A stretch of 64,000 nt of DNA from Streptomyces misionensis (GCF_900104815.1 NZ_FNTD01000004.1:4418501-4482500), one strand, 5' to 3'. Shown: positions 19,430 through 29,490, counted from the first letter of the stretch. Notes: generated from the letters alone by a model not told the origin. Translations and numbers: made by a program.

Positions 19430-21268
19430 TCATGCCGCGCGGGCGTCGCGTTCGGTCACGGTGTGCGCGCACGTGCGTTCGGCGGCCGGACGGCGGCGCC
19501 GCAGGAAGCGGGGCATGGGCAGGGCCAGGTTGACGAAGCCCTCGGCCTGCATGGTGGCGAAGCCGATGCGGGGCAGGTCGGTGGTCGCGCGGTAGACGAT
19601 GAAGCGCGGCTCCCAGCGCGGCTGGAACTTGGCGTTGAACTTGTACAGCGACTCGATCTGGAACCAGCGCGAGAGGAAGACCAGCAGCCCGCGCCAGGCG
19701 CGCAGCACCGGCCCGGCGCCGATCTTCTCGCCGCGGGCGAGGGCGGAGCGGAACATGGCGAAGTTCAGCGAGACGCGGGTGATGCCGAACCTGGGCGCGG
19801 CCTGGAGGGCGGCGACGATCAGCAGCTCGTTCATGCCCGGGTCGGCGCTGCGGTCGCGCCGCATCAGGTCGAGCGAGGCGCCGTCCTCGCCCCAGGGCAC
19901 GAAGTGCAGGATCGCCTTCAGGTCGCCGTACTCGCCCGGTGCGTCGTCGGCCTTGTGGGCGGTGGCTATGAGGCAGTCGCCGTCGGCCGGGTCGCCGATC
20001 CGGCCGAGGGCCATGGAGAAGCCGCGCTCGGTGTCGGTGCCGCGCCAGTCCTCCGCGGCCCGCCGGATGCGGTCCAGCTCGGCCTCGCCGAGGTCATGGA
20101 TGCGCCGTACCCGGGTTTCGTAACCGGCCCGTTCGATGCGCTTGACCATCTGCCGGACGTTGCGCATGGCGCGCCCGGCGAGCGAGAAATCCGCGACGTC
20201 CACCACCGCCTCGTCGCCGAGTTCCAGGGCGTCCAGCCCGGTTTCGCGGGTCCACACCTCGCCGCCGGTCTCCGAGCAGCCCACGACCGCGGGCGTCCAG
20301 GAGTGCGCCCTGGCCTCGTCCATGAAGCGTTCGATGGCGCCCGGCCAGGCCTCGACGTCCCCGATGGGGTCGCCGCTGGCGAGCATCACGCCGGAGATGA
20401 CGCGGTAGGTGACGGCGGCCTTGCCGCTGGGCGAGAAGACGACCGCCTTGTCGCGGCGCAGCGCGAAGTGGCCGAGGGAGTCGCGGCGGCCGTGCCTGGC
20501 CAGCAGCGCCCGCAGCTTCGCCTCGTCGTCCTCGGTGAGGTGGGCGGCCGGGTGCTCGGGGCGGAAGGCCAGGTAGATGGTGGTGACGGCGGTGAGCCAG
20601 CCGAGCGCGCCGAGGGAGAAGGCGACGGTCCAGGAGGTGTTGCCCTGGTAGTCGACCGGGCCCTCGAAACCGAACAGGCCGTAGACGACGTGGGTGAGGC
20701 GGTCGGCCAGGCTCGGGTCGCCGATCGTGCGGTGCGGGTGGACGCTGACGATGACCAGCCCGAGCACGAGCGAACCGGCGCTCATCAGCACGAAGTTGGC
20801 GAGTGCGCGCCAGCGGCTGCGCGGGTCCGGCAGGGCCGCGAACTCCCGGCGGTGCCAGATCAGCGGCACCAGCAGGACGACCGCGAACAGCACGCCGGCC
20901 AGCGAGTGGCGGTAGGCGAACTGGCTCACCGCGCCGGCCGGCAGCAGCGCGACCGCGGCGCGCCACGCACGGCGCTTGCGCCGCCTGAGTCCATGCGCGA
21001 GCAGCAGCAACAGCACGCCGACGCTGAGCGAGAGGGCCGCGGCGAACGGTCCGAAGGAACCGGGGAGCACCTCGGCCAGGGCGTGCATACGGCTGTGACG
21101 GAAGCGCGGGAAGACTCCTGCGGCGATGTCCAGGAGGCCGACGAGCGCGACCGCCCTGCCGACCAGGCCGGGGACGGCCTCGGGGCGCGGGCCGCGCGGT
21201 ATGCGCAGCGCCCGGTTCGATCGGCCCGGAACCCCGCCCGACATTTCCCCATCTATCCTGACAGACAT
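19430..21268 (-). CDS. phosphatidylglycerol lysyltransferase-like membrane protein (DUF2156)
   Basis: A membrane protein of about 612 aa. Residues 40-290 contain several hydrophobic segments, and residues 300-590 form a DUF2156 (LPG synthase C-terminal, GNAT-like) catalytic domain, seen in SGDPIGDVEAWPGAIERFMDEA, GRAMRNVRQMVKRIERAG and GMNELLIVAALQAAPRFGITRVSLNFAMFRS-type sequence. Family knowledge: such enzymes move lysine or another amino acid from tRNA to phosphatidylglycerol and change membrane charge. No lysyl-tRNA synthetase domain is fused. ATG 21268 is used; ATG 21244, which has GGGGAA just upstream, is an alternative start. It is divergent from the esterase gene. Confidence 0.88.
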   Translation of the reverse strand: MSVRIDGEMSGGVPGRSNRALRIPRGPRPEAVPGLVGRAVALVGLLDIAAGVFPRFRHSRMHALAEVLPGSFGPFAAALSLSVGVLLLLLAHGLRRRKRRAWRAAVALLPAGAVSQFAYRHSLAGVLFAVVLLVPLIWHRREFAALPDPRSRWRALANFVLMSAGSLVLGLVIVSVHPHRTIGDPSLADRLTHVVYGLFGFEGPVDYQGNTSWTVAFSLGALGWLTAVTTIYLAFRPEHPAAHLTEDDEAKLRALLARHGRRDSLGHFALRRDKAVVFSPSGKAAVTYRVISGVMLASGDPIGDVEAWPGAIERFMDEARAHSWTPAVVGCSETGGEVWTRETGLDALELGDEAVVDVADFSLAGRAMRNVRQMVKRIERAGYETRVRRIHDLGEAELDRIRRAAEDWRGTDTERGFSMALGRIGDPADGDCLIATAHKADDAPGEYGDLKAILHFVPWGEDGASLDLMRRDRSADPGMNELLIVAALQAAPRFGITRVSLNFAMFRSALARGEKIGAGPVLRAWRGLLVFLSRWFQIESLYKFNAKFQPRWEPRFIVYRATTDLPRIGFATMQAEGFVNLALPMPRFLRRRRPAAERTCAHTVTERDARAA

Positions 21269-21471
21269 CGCATCCCGTAGTTCTGCGAGAGACCTTGGAC
21301 CCGGGCCCGATCGGGCATCCGGTGACATTGCGCCCTCTAGGACGGTGTCTCGGGGAGAGAGGTTCACTCCCCTCCGGAAAGTCGGGTCAAAGGCCGAGGA
21401 AAGCCCCGGGCAAACCCACGCGACGGCGCGTGGGCGCGGCACGGGCCGAGAGCGCAGGCAGGGAAACAGCC

Positions 21472-22596
21472 ATGGGTCTGACGAGCAACAAGGTGCTGGT
21501 GCTGGCGGTCGTGTTCGCCGTGGTGCTGTTCGCGGGCACGGTGTGGCTGTGGCCGCGGCTCGCCCGGCACAGCTGGCGGGCCGTCGGCGGACGGATCGGG
21601 ATGCTGCTCGTCACCCAGCTCGCGCTGTTCGCCTCGGTGGGGCTCGCCGCCAACCAGGCGTTCGGCTTCTACGCCAGCTGGGCGGACCTGTTCGGCCAGG
21701 AGAACGGCCAGGGCGTGGTCGTCGACCACATAGCGGACGGTGCCCGCAGCCCGATCCAGGTGGTCTCCACCTCCCGGGTGACCGGGGTGAGCAGCGGGGC
21801 GCCGCAGGTGGCCGGGCAGATCCAGAAGGTCGACATCCTCGGCCGGACGACCCGCATCGGGGCGCCGGCGTTCGTGTACCTGCCGCCGGAGTACTTCCAG
21901 CCGCGCAACCGCGACCGCAAGTTCCCGGTCTCCGTCGTCCTGACGGGCTACCCGGGCACCGCGCAGGCGCTGGTGGACAAGCTGCGCTACCCGAGCACGG
22001 CGCAACAGCTCGCCAAGAGCGGCCGGATGCAGCCGATGATCCTGGTGATGATGCGCCCGGCGGTGGCCCCGCCGCGGGACACCGAGTGCGTGGACGTGCC
22101 CGGGGGCCCGAAGACGGAGACGTTCTTCGCCAAGGACCTGCGCGACTCGGTGATGGCTCGTTACCGGGTGGACAAGACGCCCGCGAGCTGGGGCATCATC
22201 GGCGACTCGACCGGCGGTTACTGCGCGCTGAAGATCGCCATGCACCACCCGAAGTCGTACGCCGCCGCCGTCGGCCTGTCGCCGTACTACAACGCGCCGA
22301 TCGACCCCACCACCGGCGACCTCTTCCACGGTGACGCGAACCTGCGCGATCGTGCCAACCTCTTCTGGGTGCTCAAGCACCAGGCGGCCCCGGAAACGTC
22401 ACTGCTCGTCACCAGCAGCAAAATCGGTGAGCACAACTACAAGGACACGCTCAAATTCATCAAGAGCGTGCAGAACACGAACGTGACCAGGATTTCCTCG
22501 ATCATCCTTCCGAGCGGTGGGCACAACTTCAACACCTGGCGGCGGGAGATCCCCGAGGCGTTGCAGTGGCTCGGCAGCCGGCTGGTCTCGCACTGA
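21472..22596 (+). CDS. alpha/beta-hydrolase, putative esterase (esterase D/antigen 85-like)
   Basis: A 374-aa membrane-anchored hydrolase. Two hydrophobic N-terminal segments (residues 7-27 and 42-62) place the catalytic part outside the cell. The nucleophile elbow is GDSTGGYCALKIA and the likely catalytic His is in LPSGGHNFNTWR. The fold resembles the putative esterase family that includes mycolyltransferase-type enzymes, but Streptomyces make no mycolic acids, so the substrate is unknown. ATG 21472 follows GCAGGGAAACA. Confidence 0.87.
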   Translation: MGLTSNKVLVLAVVFAVVLFAGTVWLWPRLARHSWRAVGGRIGMLLVTQLALFASVGLAANQAFGFYASWADLFGQENGQGVVVDHIADGARSPIQVVSTSRVTGVSSGAPQVAGQIQKVDILGRTTRIGAPAFVYLPPEYFQPRNRDRKFPVSVVLTGYPGTAQALVDKLRYPSTAQQLAKSGRMQPMILVMMRPAVAPPRDTECVDVPGGPKTETFFAKDLRDSVMARYRVDKTPASWGIIGDSTGGYCALKIAMHHPKSYAAAVGLSPYYNAPIDPTTGDLFHGDANLRDRANLFWVLKHQAAPETSLLVTSSKIGEHNYKDTLKFIKSVQNTNVTRISSIILPSGGHNFNTWRREIPEALQWLGSRLVSH

Positions 22597-22624
22597 ACCA
22601 CCGGATCCTGACGCCCCGTGAAGC

Positions 22625-22645
22625 ACACGGCGTGGCCGTGTTTTT
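22625..22645 (+). terminator. intrinsic terminator after the esterase gene
   Basis: The ACACGG / CCGTGT stem has a 5-base loop and is followed by TTTT. It lies inside an outer GCCCCG...CGGGGC pairing and separates the esterase from the next gene. Confidence 0.7.
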
Positions 22646-22692
22646 GCGGGGCGGGGACCCATGAATCGCCTACGCGCGGTAAGTTTCTGGCC

Positions 22693-23913
22693 ATGCCACG
22701 TGGACGCCACCGCCATTCCCCGCCTCTGCACCGGCTGTTGCCCCCCTCCGCCATCGCCGGCGTCTCCGTCGCCTGCGCGCTGGGTCCCTGGGTGTTCTCC
22801 GAGGCCGCGGTGCTGCGCGTGCTGGCCGGAGCCGCCGCGGTGACCGCGCTCGCCGGCGCGTTCGTGATGCGCCGCTGGGACATCCACGCGGGCAAGCAGG
22901 TCGCCGACCTCGCCCGCGCCCGGGCCGGCGACGAGTGGCGGTTCGAGGAACGGGTCGCCGAGCTGGAGGCCGACCTGGAGGAATCCCGCGAACTGCGCAC
23001 CAAGCTGGAGCAGCGGCTGCGCGCCAAGCGCGCCGAGCTGGCCGGGCTGCGCAACGAGCACGCGGCCCTGCTGCGCCGCTACGCCACCGCGGAGACCGAG
23101 CGCGCGAGCGCCCTGGAGGGCCGCCGCCTGCTGGAGATCGAGTCCGGGACGCCCGCGCTGCCGTCCGCCGCGCGCTCGTCCGCCACACTGCCGTCGCGCT
23201 CGGCCTCGCCGGCCCTGCCGCCGGCCCGGAGCGCGGAGCCGTCCGCCGCCGTCGCGGAGCCGGAGAAGACGTACGACGTGTTCTCGGCCGAGGGCGCGAA
23301 GCTGTACGGGCAGGCGCTGCGGGCGCTGGCCGCGTTCGGCCGGGAGCGCGGCAGCGGGTCCGGGCCGGAGGGTGAGGGCCCGGCCGCCGCCAAAGGAGAC
23401 GACGACGCCGGGGACATAGCCGCGCCGGACGGTGCGCCCGCGCCGTCCGAGGAGGCCGGACCCGCCGGGGCACGGCCCGCGGCCGCCGCCCCGCAGGCCC
23501 CCGCGGCCTCCGGCACGCAAGACGGGACGCCCGAGCCTGCCGGGACCCCTGAGCCGGTCGAGGCCGCCGGGGCGCCCGCCGACGGGCACTTCACGGTGCC
23601 GACCGCCGTGGCCGTCGTACCGGCACCGCCCGTGCGGCGCCCGACGACCTCGGGCGGATTCGACTTCTTCGGCACGCACAAGGGCGCGGGCCCGCAGAAG
23701 GCCGCGCCGAAGCCCGCGCTGGACGCCGTGCAGAACGAGGACCTGGCCGATGTCGTCGGCCAGGAGGCGCTGGCCGTGCACAAGGCCGAGGCCGAGGCGG
23801 AGTTCAAGCCCGCCGGCGACAAGGCGCACGGCGTGGGACAGGTCATCGACCTGACCGCGCACGACGAGACCGAGCAGATCGACGTCCAGGGGCTGCGCAG
23901 CGCGGCCTCCTGA
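22693..23913 (+). CDS. conserved Streptomyces coiled-coil membrane-associated protein, function unknown
   Basis: I do not recognise a named family. The 406-aa protein begins with a basic segment (MPRGRHRH) and two hydrophobic stretches (about residues 17-55). A heptad-rich coiled coil follows at about 65-145 ([24 protein letters not shown] and onward), then a long Ala/Pro/Glu-rich disordered region (150-310), and a more ordered C-terminus containing FDFFGTHK and [15 protein letters not shown]. The layout suggests a membrane-tethered scaffold protein, which is inference only. ATG 22693 is the first reasonable start after the upstream terminator. Confidence 0.75.
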   Translation: MPRGRHRHSPPLHRLLPPSAIAGVSVACALGPWVFSEAAVLRVLAGAAAVTALAGAFVMRRWDIHAGKQVADLARARAGDEWRFEERVAELEADLEESRELRTKLEQRLRAKRAELAGLRNEHAALLRRYATAETERASALEGRRLLEIESGTPALPSAARSSATLPSRSASPALPPARSAEPSAAVAEPEKTYDVFSAEGAKLYGQALRALAAFGRERGSGSGPEGEGPAAAKGDDDAGDIAAPDGAPAPSEEAGPAGARPAAAAPQAPAASGTQDGTPEPAGTPEPVEAAGAPADGHFTVPTAVAVVPAPPVRRPTTSGGFDFFGTHKGAGPQKAAPKPALDAVQNEDLADVVGQEALAVHKAEAEAEFKPAGDKAHGVGQVIDLTAHDETEQIDVQGLRSAAS

Positions 23914-23933
23914 CGACGGCACGCCGCACACCG

Positions 23934-23963
23934 GGCCCGGCCTCCCCACGGGGAAGCCGGGCC
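23934..23963. terminator. hairpin between the coiled-coil gene and nuoD2
   Basis: Fourteen-base arms (GGCCCGGCCTCCCC / GGGGAAGCCGGGCC) pair with one mismatch across a tight loop, followed by TT. It lies 21 bases after the upstream stop and 34 bases before nuoD2. Confidence 0.6.
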
Positions 23964-23996
23964 TTCGCGCGTCCGGGCATGGGGGAAACTGGAGCC

Positions 23997-25148
23997 ATGA
24001 CTCCTACGACGGAGACCACGGTCGGGATCGGCGGTGCCGCGGAAAGCACCGACATGGTGCTCAACATCGGGCCCCAGCACCCCTCCACGCACGGCGTGCT
24101 GCGGCTCAGGCTGGTGCTGGACGGCGAGCGCATCGTGCACGCCGAGCCGGTGATCGGCTATATGCACCGGGGCGCGGAGAAGCTCTTCGAGGCGCGCGAC
24201 TACCGGCAGATCATCATGCTCGCCAACCGTCACGACTGGCTGTCGGCGTTCTCCAACGAGCTGGGTGTGGTCCTCGCCGTGGAGCGGATGCTCGGCATGG
24301 AGGTGCCCGAGCGCGCGGTGTGGACGCGCACGCTGCTCGCCGAGCTGAACCGGGTGCTCAACCATCTGATGTTCCTCGGCTCCTACCCGCTGGAACTGGG
24401 CGGGATCACCCCCGTGTTCTACGCGTTCCGCGAGCGCGAGGTGCTCCAGAACGTCATGGAGGAGGTCTCCGGCGGGCGCATGCACTACATGTTCAACCGC
24501 GTCGGCGGCCTCAAGGAGGACCTGCCGGCCGGCTGGGCGGGCCGCGCGCGGGCCGCCGTCGCCGCCGTGCGCTCGCGGATGGACGTCTTCGACGACCTGG
24601 TGCTCGGCAACGAGATCTTCCGGGGGCGCACGCGCGGGGTGGGGGCGCTCGCCCCCGAGGCGGTGCACGCCTACGGCGTGAGCGGGCCCATCGCGCGCGG
24701 CTCGGGCGTCGACTTCGACCTGCGCCGGGACGAGCCCTACCTGGCGTACGGCGAACTGCGGGACACGCTGAAGGTCGTCACCCGCAGCGAGGGCGACTGC
24801 CTGGCCCGCTTCGAGGTGCTGCTCGAACAGACGCACAACGCGCTGGACCTCGCGGACGCCTGCCTGGACAGGCTCGCCGAGCTGCCGCCCGGGCCCGTCA
24901 ACCAGCGCCTGCCGAAGGTCCTGAAGGCGCCCGAGGGACACACCTACGCGTGGACCGAGAACCCGCTCGGGATCAATGGGTACTACCTGGTCAGCAAGGG
25001 TGAGAAGACGCCGTACCGGCTCAAGTTGCGCTCGGCGTCGTACAACAACATCCAGGCGCTGACCGAGCTGCTGCCCGGGACGCTGGTGGCGGACATGGTG
25101 GCGATCCTCGGCTCGATGTTCTTCGTGGTCGGCGACATCGACAAGTAG
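23997..25148 (+). CDS. nuoD2: NADH-quinone oxidoreductase subunit D-like protein (orphan NuoD2)
   Basis: Homologous to the 49-kDa/NuoD subunit of complex I, which forms the quinone-binding pocket with NuoB. It has the family start [58 protein letters not shown] and the C-terminal [14 protein letters not shown]. At 383 aa it is slightly shorter than operon-encoded NuoD, and no other nuo gene is nearby. Streptomyces carry a separate 14-gene nuo operon, so this is a second copy, possibly for a reduced complex. ATG 23997 is used. The next gene converges 20 bases away and encodes a MidA-type methyltransferase. Confidence 0.92.
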   Translation: MTPTTETTVGIGGAAESTDMVLNIGPQHPSTHGVLRLRLVLDGERIVHAEPVIGYMHRGAEKLFEARDYRQIIMLANRHDWLSAFSNELGVVLAVERMLGMEVPERAVWTRTLLAELNRVLNHLMFLGSYPLELGGITPVFYAFREREVLQNVMEEVSGGRMHYMFNRVGGLKEDLPAGWAGRARAAVAAVRSRMDVFDDLVLGNEIFRGRTRGVGALAPEAVHAYGVSGPIARGSGVDFDLRRDEPYLAYGELRDTLKVVTRSEGDCLARFEVLLEQTHNALDLADACLDRLAELPPGPVNQRLPKVLKAPEGHTYAWTENPLGINGYYLVSKGEKTPYRLKLRSASYNNIQALTELLPGTLVADMVAILGSMFFVVGDIDK

Positions 25149-25167
25149 TCCACGCGCCCGGCGCGGG

Positions 25168-26190
25168 TCAGCCGAGCGGGTCCGGGATGCAGGCCGGCCG
25201 CAGCAGCCAGCCGAAGTCACCGAGGCCGCCGCGCGCGGTCAGCTCCGCGGCCTCGCCGGCGCCCGCGAGGGCCCGCACATAGCCGGCGGGGTCCGTGGCG
25301 GCCAGCGTGAGCGGGGGGCGTGCGCCGGTGATGCCGAGGGCGTGCAGGGCGTCGCGCTGGGTGAGCAGCCGTGCGGGGGCCGGGAGCGCCGCCGCGCAGG
25401 CGTCCAGGGCGACATGGGCGGTGATGTCACAGCTGCCGTCCGGCACCGGCGTCGTCTCGCGGCCCTCGCGGAAGCCGGTGAGGGTGCCGAACGGGGGGCG
25501 TGCGCCGGCGGTGTGCGCGTAGTCGACGGCCACCGCGAGCCCCCGTACCACCCGTCCGGCGACCGCCGCCCACGCCTCGTCGCGGGGCCGCCCCAGCTCC
25601 GCGCGCAGTCCCGCCTTTGCCGGCAGCGGCCACCAGCGCGCCAGCCAGTCCGCGTCCGCGCCGGTCACCGGCTCGCCGGGCCGCTCGGCACCGTCGTCGC
25701 CGACCAGCACGTACCGGGGCACGCCCGCGGGGTCCGTCTCGGCCACGTCCACGGGCACGTTGTCCAGCCACTCGTTGGCGAACAGCAGCCCGGTGACCGA
25801 CGCGGGCGGCTCGTCGCACCAGGTGACGCGTCCGTCCAGGCCGGCGGGCCGGCCGGCGATCTCGACGGCGTACGGCCGCACCCGCGCGGCCACCTCCTTT
25901 GGCAGCGCGCGGAGCACCCCGGTCACCAGTTCGCCGCGCCCGGCCCCCATGTCCACGAAGTCCAGCGCCGCGGGCCGCCCCAGTGCCGCGTCGACCCGGC
26001 ACAACAGCTCCGCCACGGCCGCCGCGAACAGCGCCGACGCGTGCACCGACGTGCGGAAGTGCCCGGCGGGCCCCTCCGGCCGCCGGTAGAAGCCGTCCGG
26101 GCCGTACAGGGCGGCCTCGGTCGCGGCCCGCCAGCCGCGCGGGCCCGCGCCCGGCGCGCACCGCCGCTCACCCGTCCTGCCGTCCGTCAC
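25168..26190 (-). CDS. class I SAM-dependent methyltransferase, MidA/NDUFAF7 family
   Basis: A 340-aa methyltransferase of the COG1565 family. YGPDGFYRR near the N-terminus and the SAM-binding glycine motif [15 protein letters not shown] are visible, with [15 protein letters not shown] as the post-motif characteristic of MidA proteins. Family knowledge: the eukaryotic member NDUFAF7/MidA dimethylates an arginine in NDUFS2, the mitochondrial counterpart of NuoD. Here the gene lies tail-to-tail with nuoD2. That makes NuoD2 an attractive but unproven substrate. Confidence 0.85.
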   Translation of the reverse strand: MTDGRTGERRCAPGAGPRGWRAATEAALYGPDGFYRRPEGPAGHFRTSVHASALFAAAVAELLCRVDAALGRPAALDFVDMGAGRGELVTGVLRALPKEVAARVRPYAVEIAGRPAGLDGRVTWCDEPPASVTGLLFANEWLDNVPVDVAETDPAGVPRYVLVGDDGAERPGEPVTGADADWLARWWPLPAKAGLRAELGRPRDEAWAAVAGRVVRGLAVAVDYAHTAGARPPFGTLTGFREGRETTPVPDGSCDITAHVALDACAAALPAPARLLTQRDALHALGITGARPPLTLAATDPAGYVRALAGAGEAAELTARGGLGDFGWLLRPACIPDPLG

Positions 26191-26308
26191 CGGACCAGGG
26201 TAGGCGCACAGTTGATCACCTCCTCCACCTTGGGGAGTACGTGCGCGCGGCCCGGATCGGCCCTCCGGTTGACCCGGTCGGGCATTCCGTTTCCCTACTC
26301 TGGGTTAC

Positions 26309-27514
26309 GTGCAGCGCCTCTACGACTTCCTCCGCCGTCACCCGACCGGGGTCGACTCCTTCTGGGCCGTCGTCCTGTTCGGGCTGTCGGTGCTGAGCGA
26401 GGCCAATCTCCAGGGGACGCCGGCGCACCGGGCACCGCTGGCCGCGGCGGTCGCCGTCTCCGCCGTCCTGTGCCTCGTCGTCGCGCTGCGCCGCCGGTTC
26501 CCGGAGCCGATGCTGCTGGTCGCGCTCGCCACCGGCCTCGCCCAGCTGGTGCTGGACGTGGAGACGTCCGTCGCCGACTTCGCCATGCTGGCGATCGCCT
26601 ACACGGTCGCCACCATGGGCGCGCGCTGGGCGTCCCGGCTCGCCCTGGTCGCCGGCTTCTGCGCCGCGCCCATGGCGCAGCTGCGCTGGCCGGCGGAGCA
26701 TTCCAGCTTCCTCGGCCGCCTGGCCATCGTGGTCTTCCAGATCGTGCCCTTCGCGCTCGCCTGGGTGCTCGGCGACTCCATGCGCACCCGGCGCGCCTAC
26801 TTCGCCCAGCTGGAGGAGCGCGCGACCAGGCTGGAGCAGGAGCGCGAGGCGCAGTCCAAGGTCGCCGTCGCCGCCGAGCGCGCCCGGATCGCCCGCGAGC
26901 TGCACGACGTGGTCGCGCACAACGTGTCCGTGATGGTGGTGCAGGCCGACGGCGCCGCCTACGTCATGGACACTGCCCCCGACCAGGCCAGGACGGCCCT
27001 GGAGACGATCTCCTCGACCGGCCGGCAGGCCCTCGCCGAGATGCGCCGCCTGCTGGGCGTGCTGCGCACCGGGGAGCACCAGGAGGGCGGCGAGTACGTC
27101 CCGCAGCCCGACGTCGAGCAGATCGACGAGCTGATCGAGCAGTGCCGCGGCTCCGGGCTGCCCGTCGACTTCAAGGTGGAGGGCACGCCGCGCCCGCTGC
27201 CCAGCGGGGTGGAGCTGACCGCGTACCGGATCGTGCAGGAGGCGCTCACCAACACCCGCAAGCACGGTGGGCCCAACGCGGGCGCCAGCGTCCGGCTGGT
27301 CTACTTCGACGACGGCCTCGGCCTGCTCGTGGAGGACGACGGCAAGGGCGCCCCCCAGGAGCTGTACGAGGAGGGCGGCGCCGACGGCCGCGGGCACGGC
27401 CTGATCGGCATGCGCGAGCGCGTCGGCATGGTCGGCGGCACGCTGGACGCCGGGCCGCGGCCGGGCGGAGGATTCCGGATCAGCGCCCTGCTGCCGCTCA
27501 AGCCGGCGCACTGA
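26309..27514 (+). CDS. two-component sensor histidine kinase (NarL-type, HisKA_3)
   Basis: A 401-aa membrane sensor kinase. Four or five hydrophobic segments span residues 15-160, then a short coiled coil, then the HisKA_3 dimerisation domain with the phospho-accepting H199 in ARIARELHDVVAHNVSVMV, and an HATPase_c domain (ALTNTRKHGG, GLLVEDDGKG, GHGLIGMRERV). There is no large extracytoplasmic domain, so it may sense membrane-level signals. GTG 26309 is the start. It precedes its response regulator by 27 bases. The signal is unknown. Confidence 0.92.
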   Translation: MQRLYDFLRRHPTGVDSFWAVVLFGLSVLSEANLQGTPAHRAPLAAAVAVSAVLCLVVALRRRFPEPMLLVALATGLAQLVLDVETSVADFAMLAIAYTVATMGARWASRLALVAGFCAAPMAQLRWPAEHSSFLGRLAIVVFQIVPFALAWVLGDSMRTRRAYFAQLEERATRLEQEREAQSKVAVAAERARIARELHDVVAHNVSVMVVQADGAAYVMDTAPDQARTALETISSTGRQALAEMRRLLGVLRTGEHQEGGEYVPQPDVEQIDELIEQCRGSGLPVDFKVEGTPRPLPSGVELTAYRIVQEALTNTRKHGGPNAGASVRLVYFDDGLGLLVEDDGKGAPQELYEEGGADGRGHGLIGMRERVGMVGGTLDAGPRPGGGFRISALLPLKPAH

Positions 27515-27541
27515 CGAACGAGGACAGGGAAGAGGGACCGG

Positions 27542-28213
27542 ATGACGATCCGCGTGATGCTCGTCGACGACCAGGTGCTGCTGCGCACCGGGTTCGGGAT
27601 GGTGCTCGCCGCCCAACCGGACATGGAGGTCGTCGCCGAGGCGGGCGACGGTGTCGAGGCCCTGGAGAAGCTGCGCGCCACCGCGGTGGACGTGGTGCTG
27701 ATGGACGTCCGCATGCCGAAGCTCGACGGGGTGGAGGCCACCCGGCGGATCTGCGCGCAGCCGGACCCGCCCAAGGTGCTGATCCTGACCACGTTCGACC
27801 TGGACGAGTACGCCTTCTCCGGGCTGAAGGCGGGCGCCTCCGGCTTCATGCTCAAGGACGTGCCGCCCGGCGAGCTGCTGGCCGCCATCCGGTCCGTGCA
27901 CAGCGGTGACGCCGTGGTCGCGCCCTCCACCACCCGGCGGCTGTTGGACCGCTTCGCGCCGATGCTGCCGTCCGGCGGCGGGGACCCCCGGCAGAAGGAG
28001 CTGGCCCGGCTCACCGAGCGGGAGCGCGAGGTGATGGTGCTGGTCGCGCAGGGCCTGTCCAACGGGGAGATCGCGGCGCGCCTGGTGCTGTCCGAGGCGA
28101 CCGTGAAGACCCATGTCGGACGCATCCTGACCAAGCTGGGGCTGCGCGACCGGGTGCAGGTGGTGGTGCTGGCGTACGAGACCGGCCTGGTGCGCGCGGG
28201 CGGCCTCGGCTGA
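27542..28213 (+). CDS. NarL/LuxR-family response regulator
   Basis: A 223-aa DNA-binding response regulator, partner of the kinase just upstream. The receiver domain has LVDDQ at the start and the phosphorylated D55 in VLMDVRMPK; the conserved Thr and Lys are in LTTFDLDEYAF and MLKDVPP. The C-terminal LuxR-type HTH (LTEREREVMVLVAQGLSNGEIAARL, VKTHVGRILTKL) binds DNA. GGGAAGAGGG lies a few bases upstream of ATG 27542. An imperfect 32-base tandem duplication begins within the last codons. Confidence 0.94.
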   Translation: MTIRVMLVDDQVLLRTGFGMVLAAQPDMEVVAEAGDGVEALEKLRATAVDVVLMDVRMPKLDGVEATRRICAQPDPPKVLILTTFDLDEYAFSGLKAGASGFMLKDVPPGELLAAIRSVHSGDAVVAPSTTRRLLDRFAPMLPSGGGDPRQKELARLTEREREVMVLVAQGLSNGEIAARLVLSEATVKTHVGRILTKLGLRDRVQVVVLAYETGLVRAGGLG

Positions 28214-28296
28214 GCCGCACACCGCGACCGGGCGGCCTCGGCTGACCCGTACCTCGCCCGGTCGGTCTCGCCCGGGCCGCGGCCCGGCCGGGCGGT

Positions 28297-29430
28297 TCAG
28301 CGCAGCAGGCCCTCGATGAAGTCGCTGCCCAGCCGGGCCACCGCCGAGAGGTCCAGCTGGTGCTGCACGTACCGGCCGCGGCGGCACTGGGTGATCAGGC
28401 CCGCCTTCTTCAGCACCGCCAGGTGCCGGGATATCTCGGGCGCCGACATGCCGTACGCGTCGGCCAGTTCGCCCGTGGTGTGCGGGGCGCGCGCCAGATA
28501 GCGGCACAGCCGCATCCGCACCGGGTGGGCCAGCGCCTCCAGACGCCGGGTGAGCTCGGCGACGGACGGGGCCTGCGGGCGGGGTCCGCTGAGCGGGTAG
28601 CTGATCACGGGCTGCCAGCCGTACCGGTGCAGGACCAGGACGTGGGGGCGGCCGAGGCTGGTCGGCACCAGCACCAGGCCGCCGTCCCCGGTGGCGGTGC
28701 GTACCACCGGCAGCTTGTCGACGGTGATCAGCGCGGCCTCCTCGTCCACCGAGAACGCCCCGGACAGCGAGCAGAGGGCCTCGGTCAGGCCCCTGCGGCG
28801 CAGCAGTTCGGTGCGGTGCCGGGCCTCGGCGGCGAGCTGGGGCCGCACCCGGGCCCAGGTGTCCGCGAAGAAGGCCTCCTCGCAGTCGAGCAGCAGGTGT
28901 CGCAGCCAGGCCCGGATGGCCGGCGGGTCCTCCAGCAGCCGACGGGTGAACCGCTCCTGCATCGGGCCGCGCGCGGCGGCCATGTCCAGGGCGCGCCGGC
29001 GCAGCACCGGGTCGTCCAGCGTGCCGGGCCGGGGGGTGTCGCCGCGCAGGCCGCAGGTGAACTCCAGGGCGGCCTGCACGAACTGTTCGTCCGTCAGTTT
29101 GTCGAGCAGCTCCAGGTCCTCGGCCAGCGTGGCCCCGGGGAGCACCCGGCCGCCGGGGACGCCGGCGAAGGCCCAGAAGACGTCCGAGAACGTCGTACGC
29201 CACAGGAAGTCCGCCTCGCACAGCCGGTCGGCGAGATGGGGGTTCAGCCGGGAGGAGACGGCGGCGGTCCAGCCCCCCAGCTCCGGGTGGTGGCCCGGTT
29301 CGCTGAGCACGTGCAGCGCCATCCCGAGCTCGGCCAGCGGCGAGGGCACGACGGAGATCCTCGCCCACCTGTCGGCCTCGGGGGCACTCCCGTCGGCGGC
29401 CAGGCCGGTGATGTCGATGGTCACGCTCAT
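28297..29430 (-). CDS. DUF5937-type ArsR-family transcriptional regulator
   Basis: A 377-aa regulator with a long N-terminal ligand-sensing part (DUF5937-like, residues 1-290) and an ArsR-type winged helix at about 300-365 (LEALAHPVRMRLCRYLARAPHTTGELADAYGMSAPEISRHL). No metal-binding cysteine pair is seen in the HTH, so it is not a classical metal sensor. ATG 29430 follows GGGGG. A dyad lies 38-60 bases upstream, between it and a divergent 45-aa gene. Relatives in Streptomyces are often divergent from an efflux pump, but none is present here. Confidence 0.85.
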   Translation of the reverse strand: MSVTIDITGLAADGSAPEADRWARISVVPSPLAELGMALHVLSEPGHHPELGGWTAAVSSRLNPHLADRLCEADFLWRTTFSDVFWAFAGVPGGRVLPGATLAEDLELLDKLTDEQFVQAALEFTCGLRGDTPRPGTLDDPVLRRRALDMAAARGPMQERFTRRLLEDPPAIRAWLRHLLLDCEEAFFADTWARVRPQLAAEARHRTELLRRRGLTEALCSLSGAFSVDEEAALITVDKLPVVRTATGDGGLVLVPTSLGRPHVLVLHRYGWQPVISYPLSGPRPQAPSVAELTRRLEALAHPVRMRLCRYLARAPHTTGELADAYGMSAPEISRHLAVLKKAGLITQCRRGRYVQHQLDLSAVARLGSDFIEGLLR

Positions 29431-29467
29431 GCCCCCATCGTGCACCGGACCACCGACAACGCCTCGT

Positions 29468-29490
29468 GGATTGACGGCGGCGGTCAATCC
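29468..29490. promoter_or_regulatory. dyad operator between ArsR-type regulator and small gene
   Basis: The perfect 8-base arms GGATTGAC and GTCAATCC are separated by seven bases. TTGACG within the left arm could be the -35 of the divergent small gene, and its mirror image could serve the regulator. The site is probably the regulator's own operator. Confidence 0.55.
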
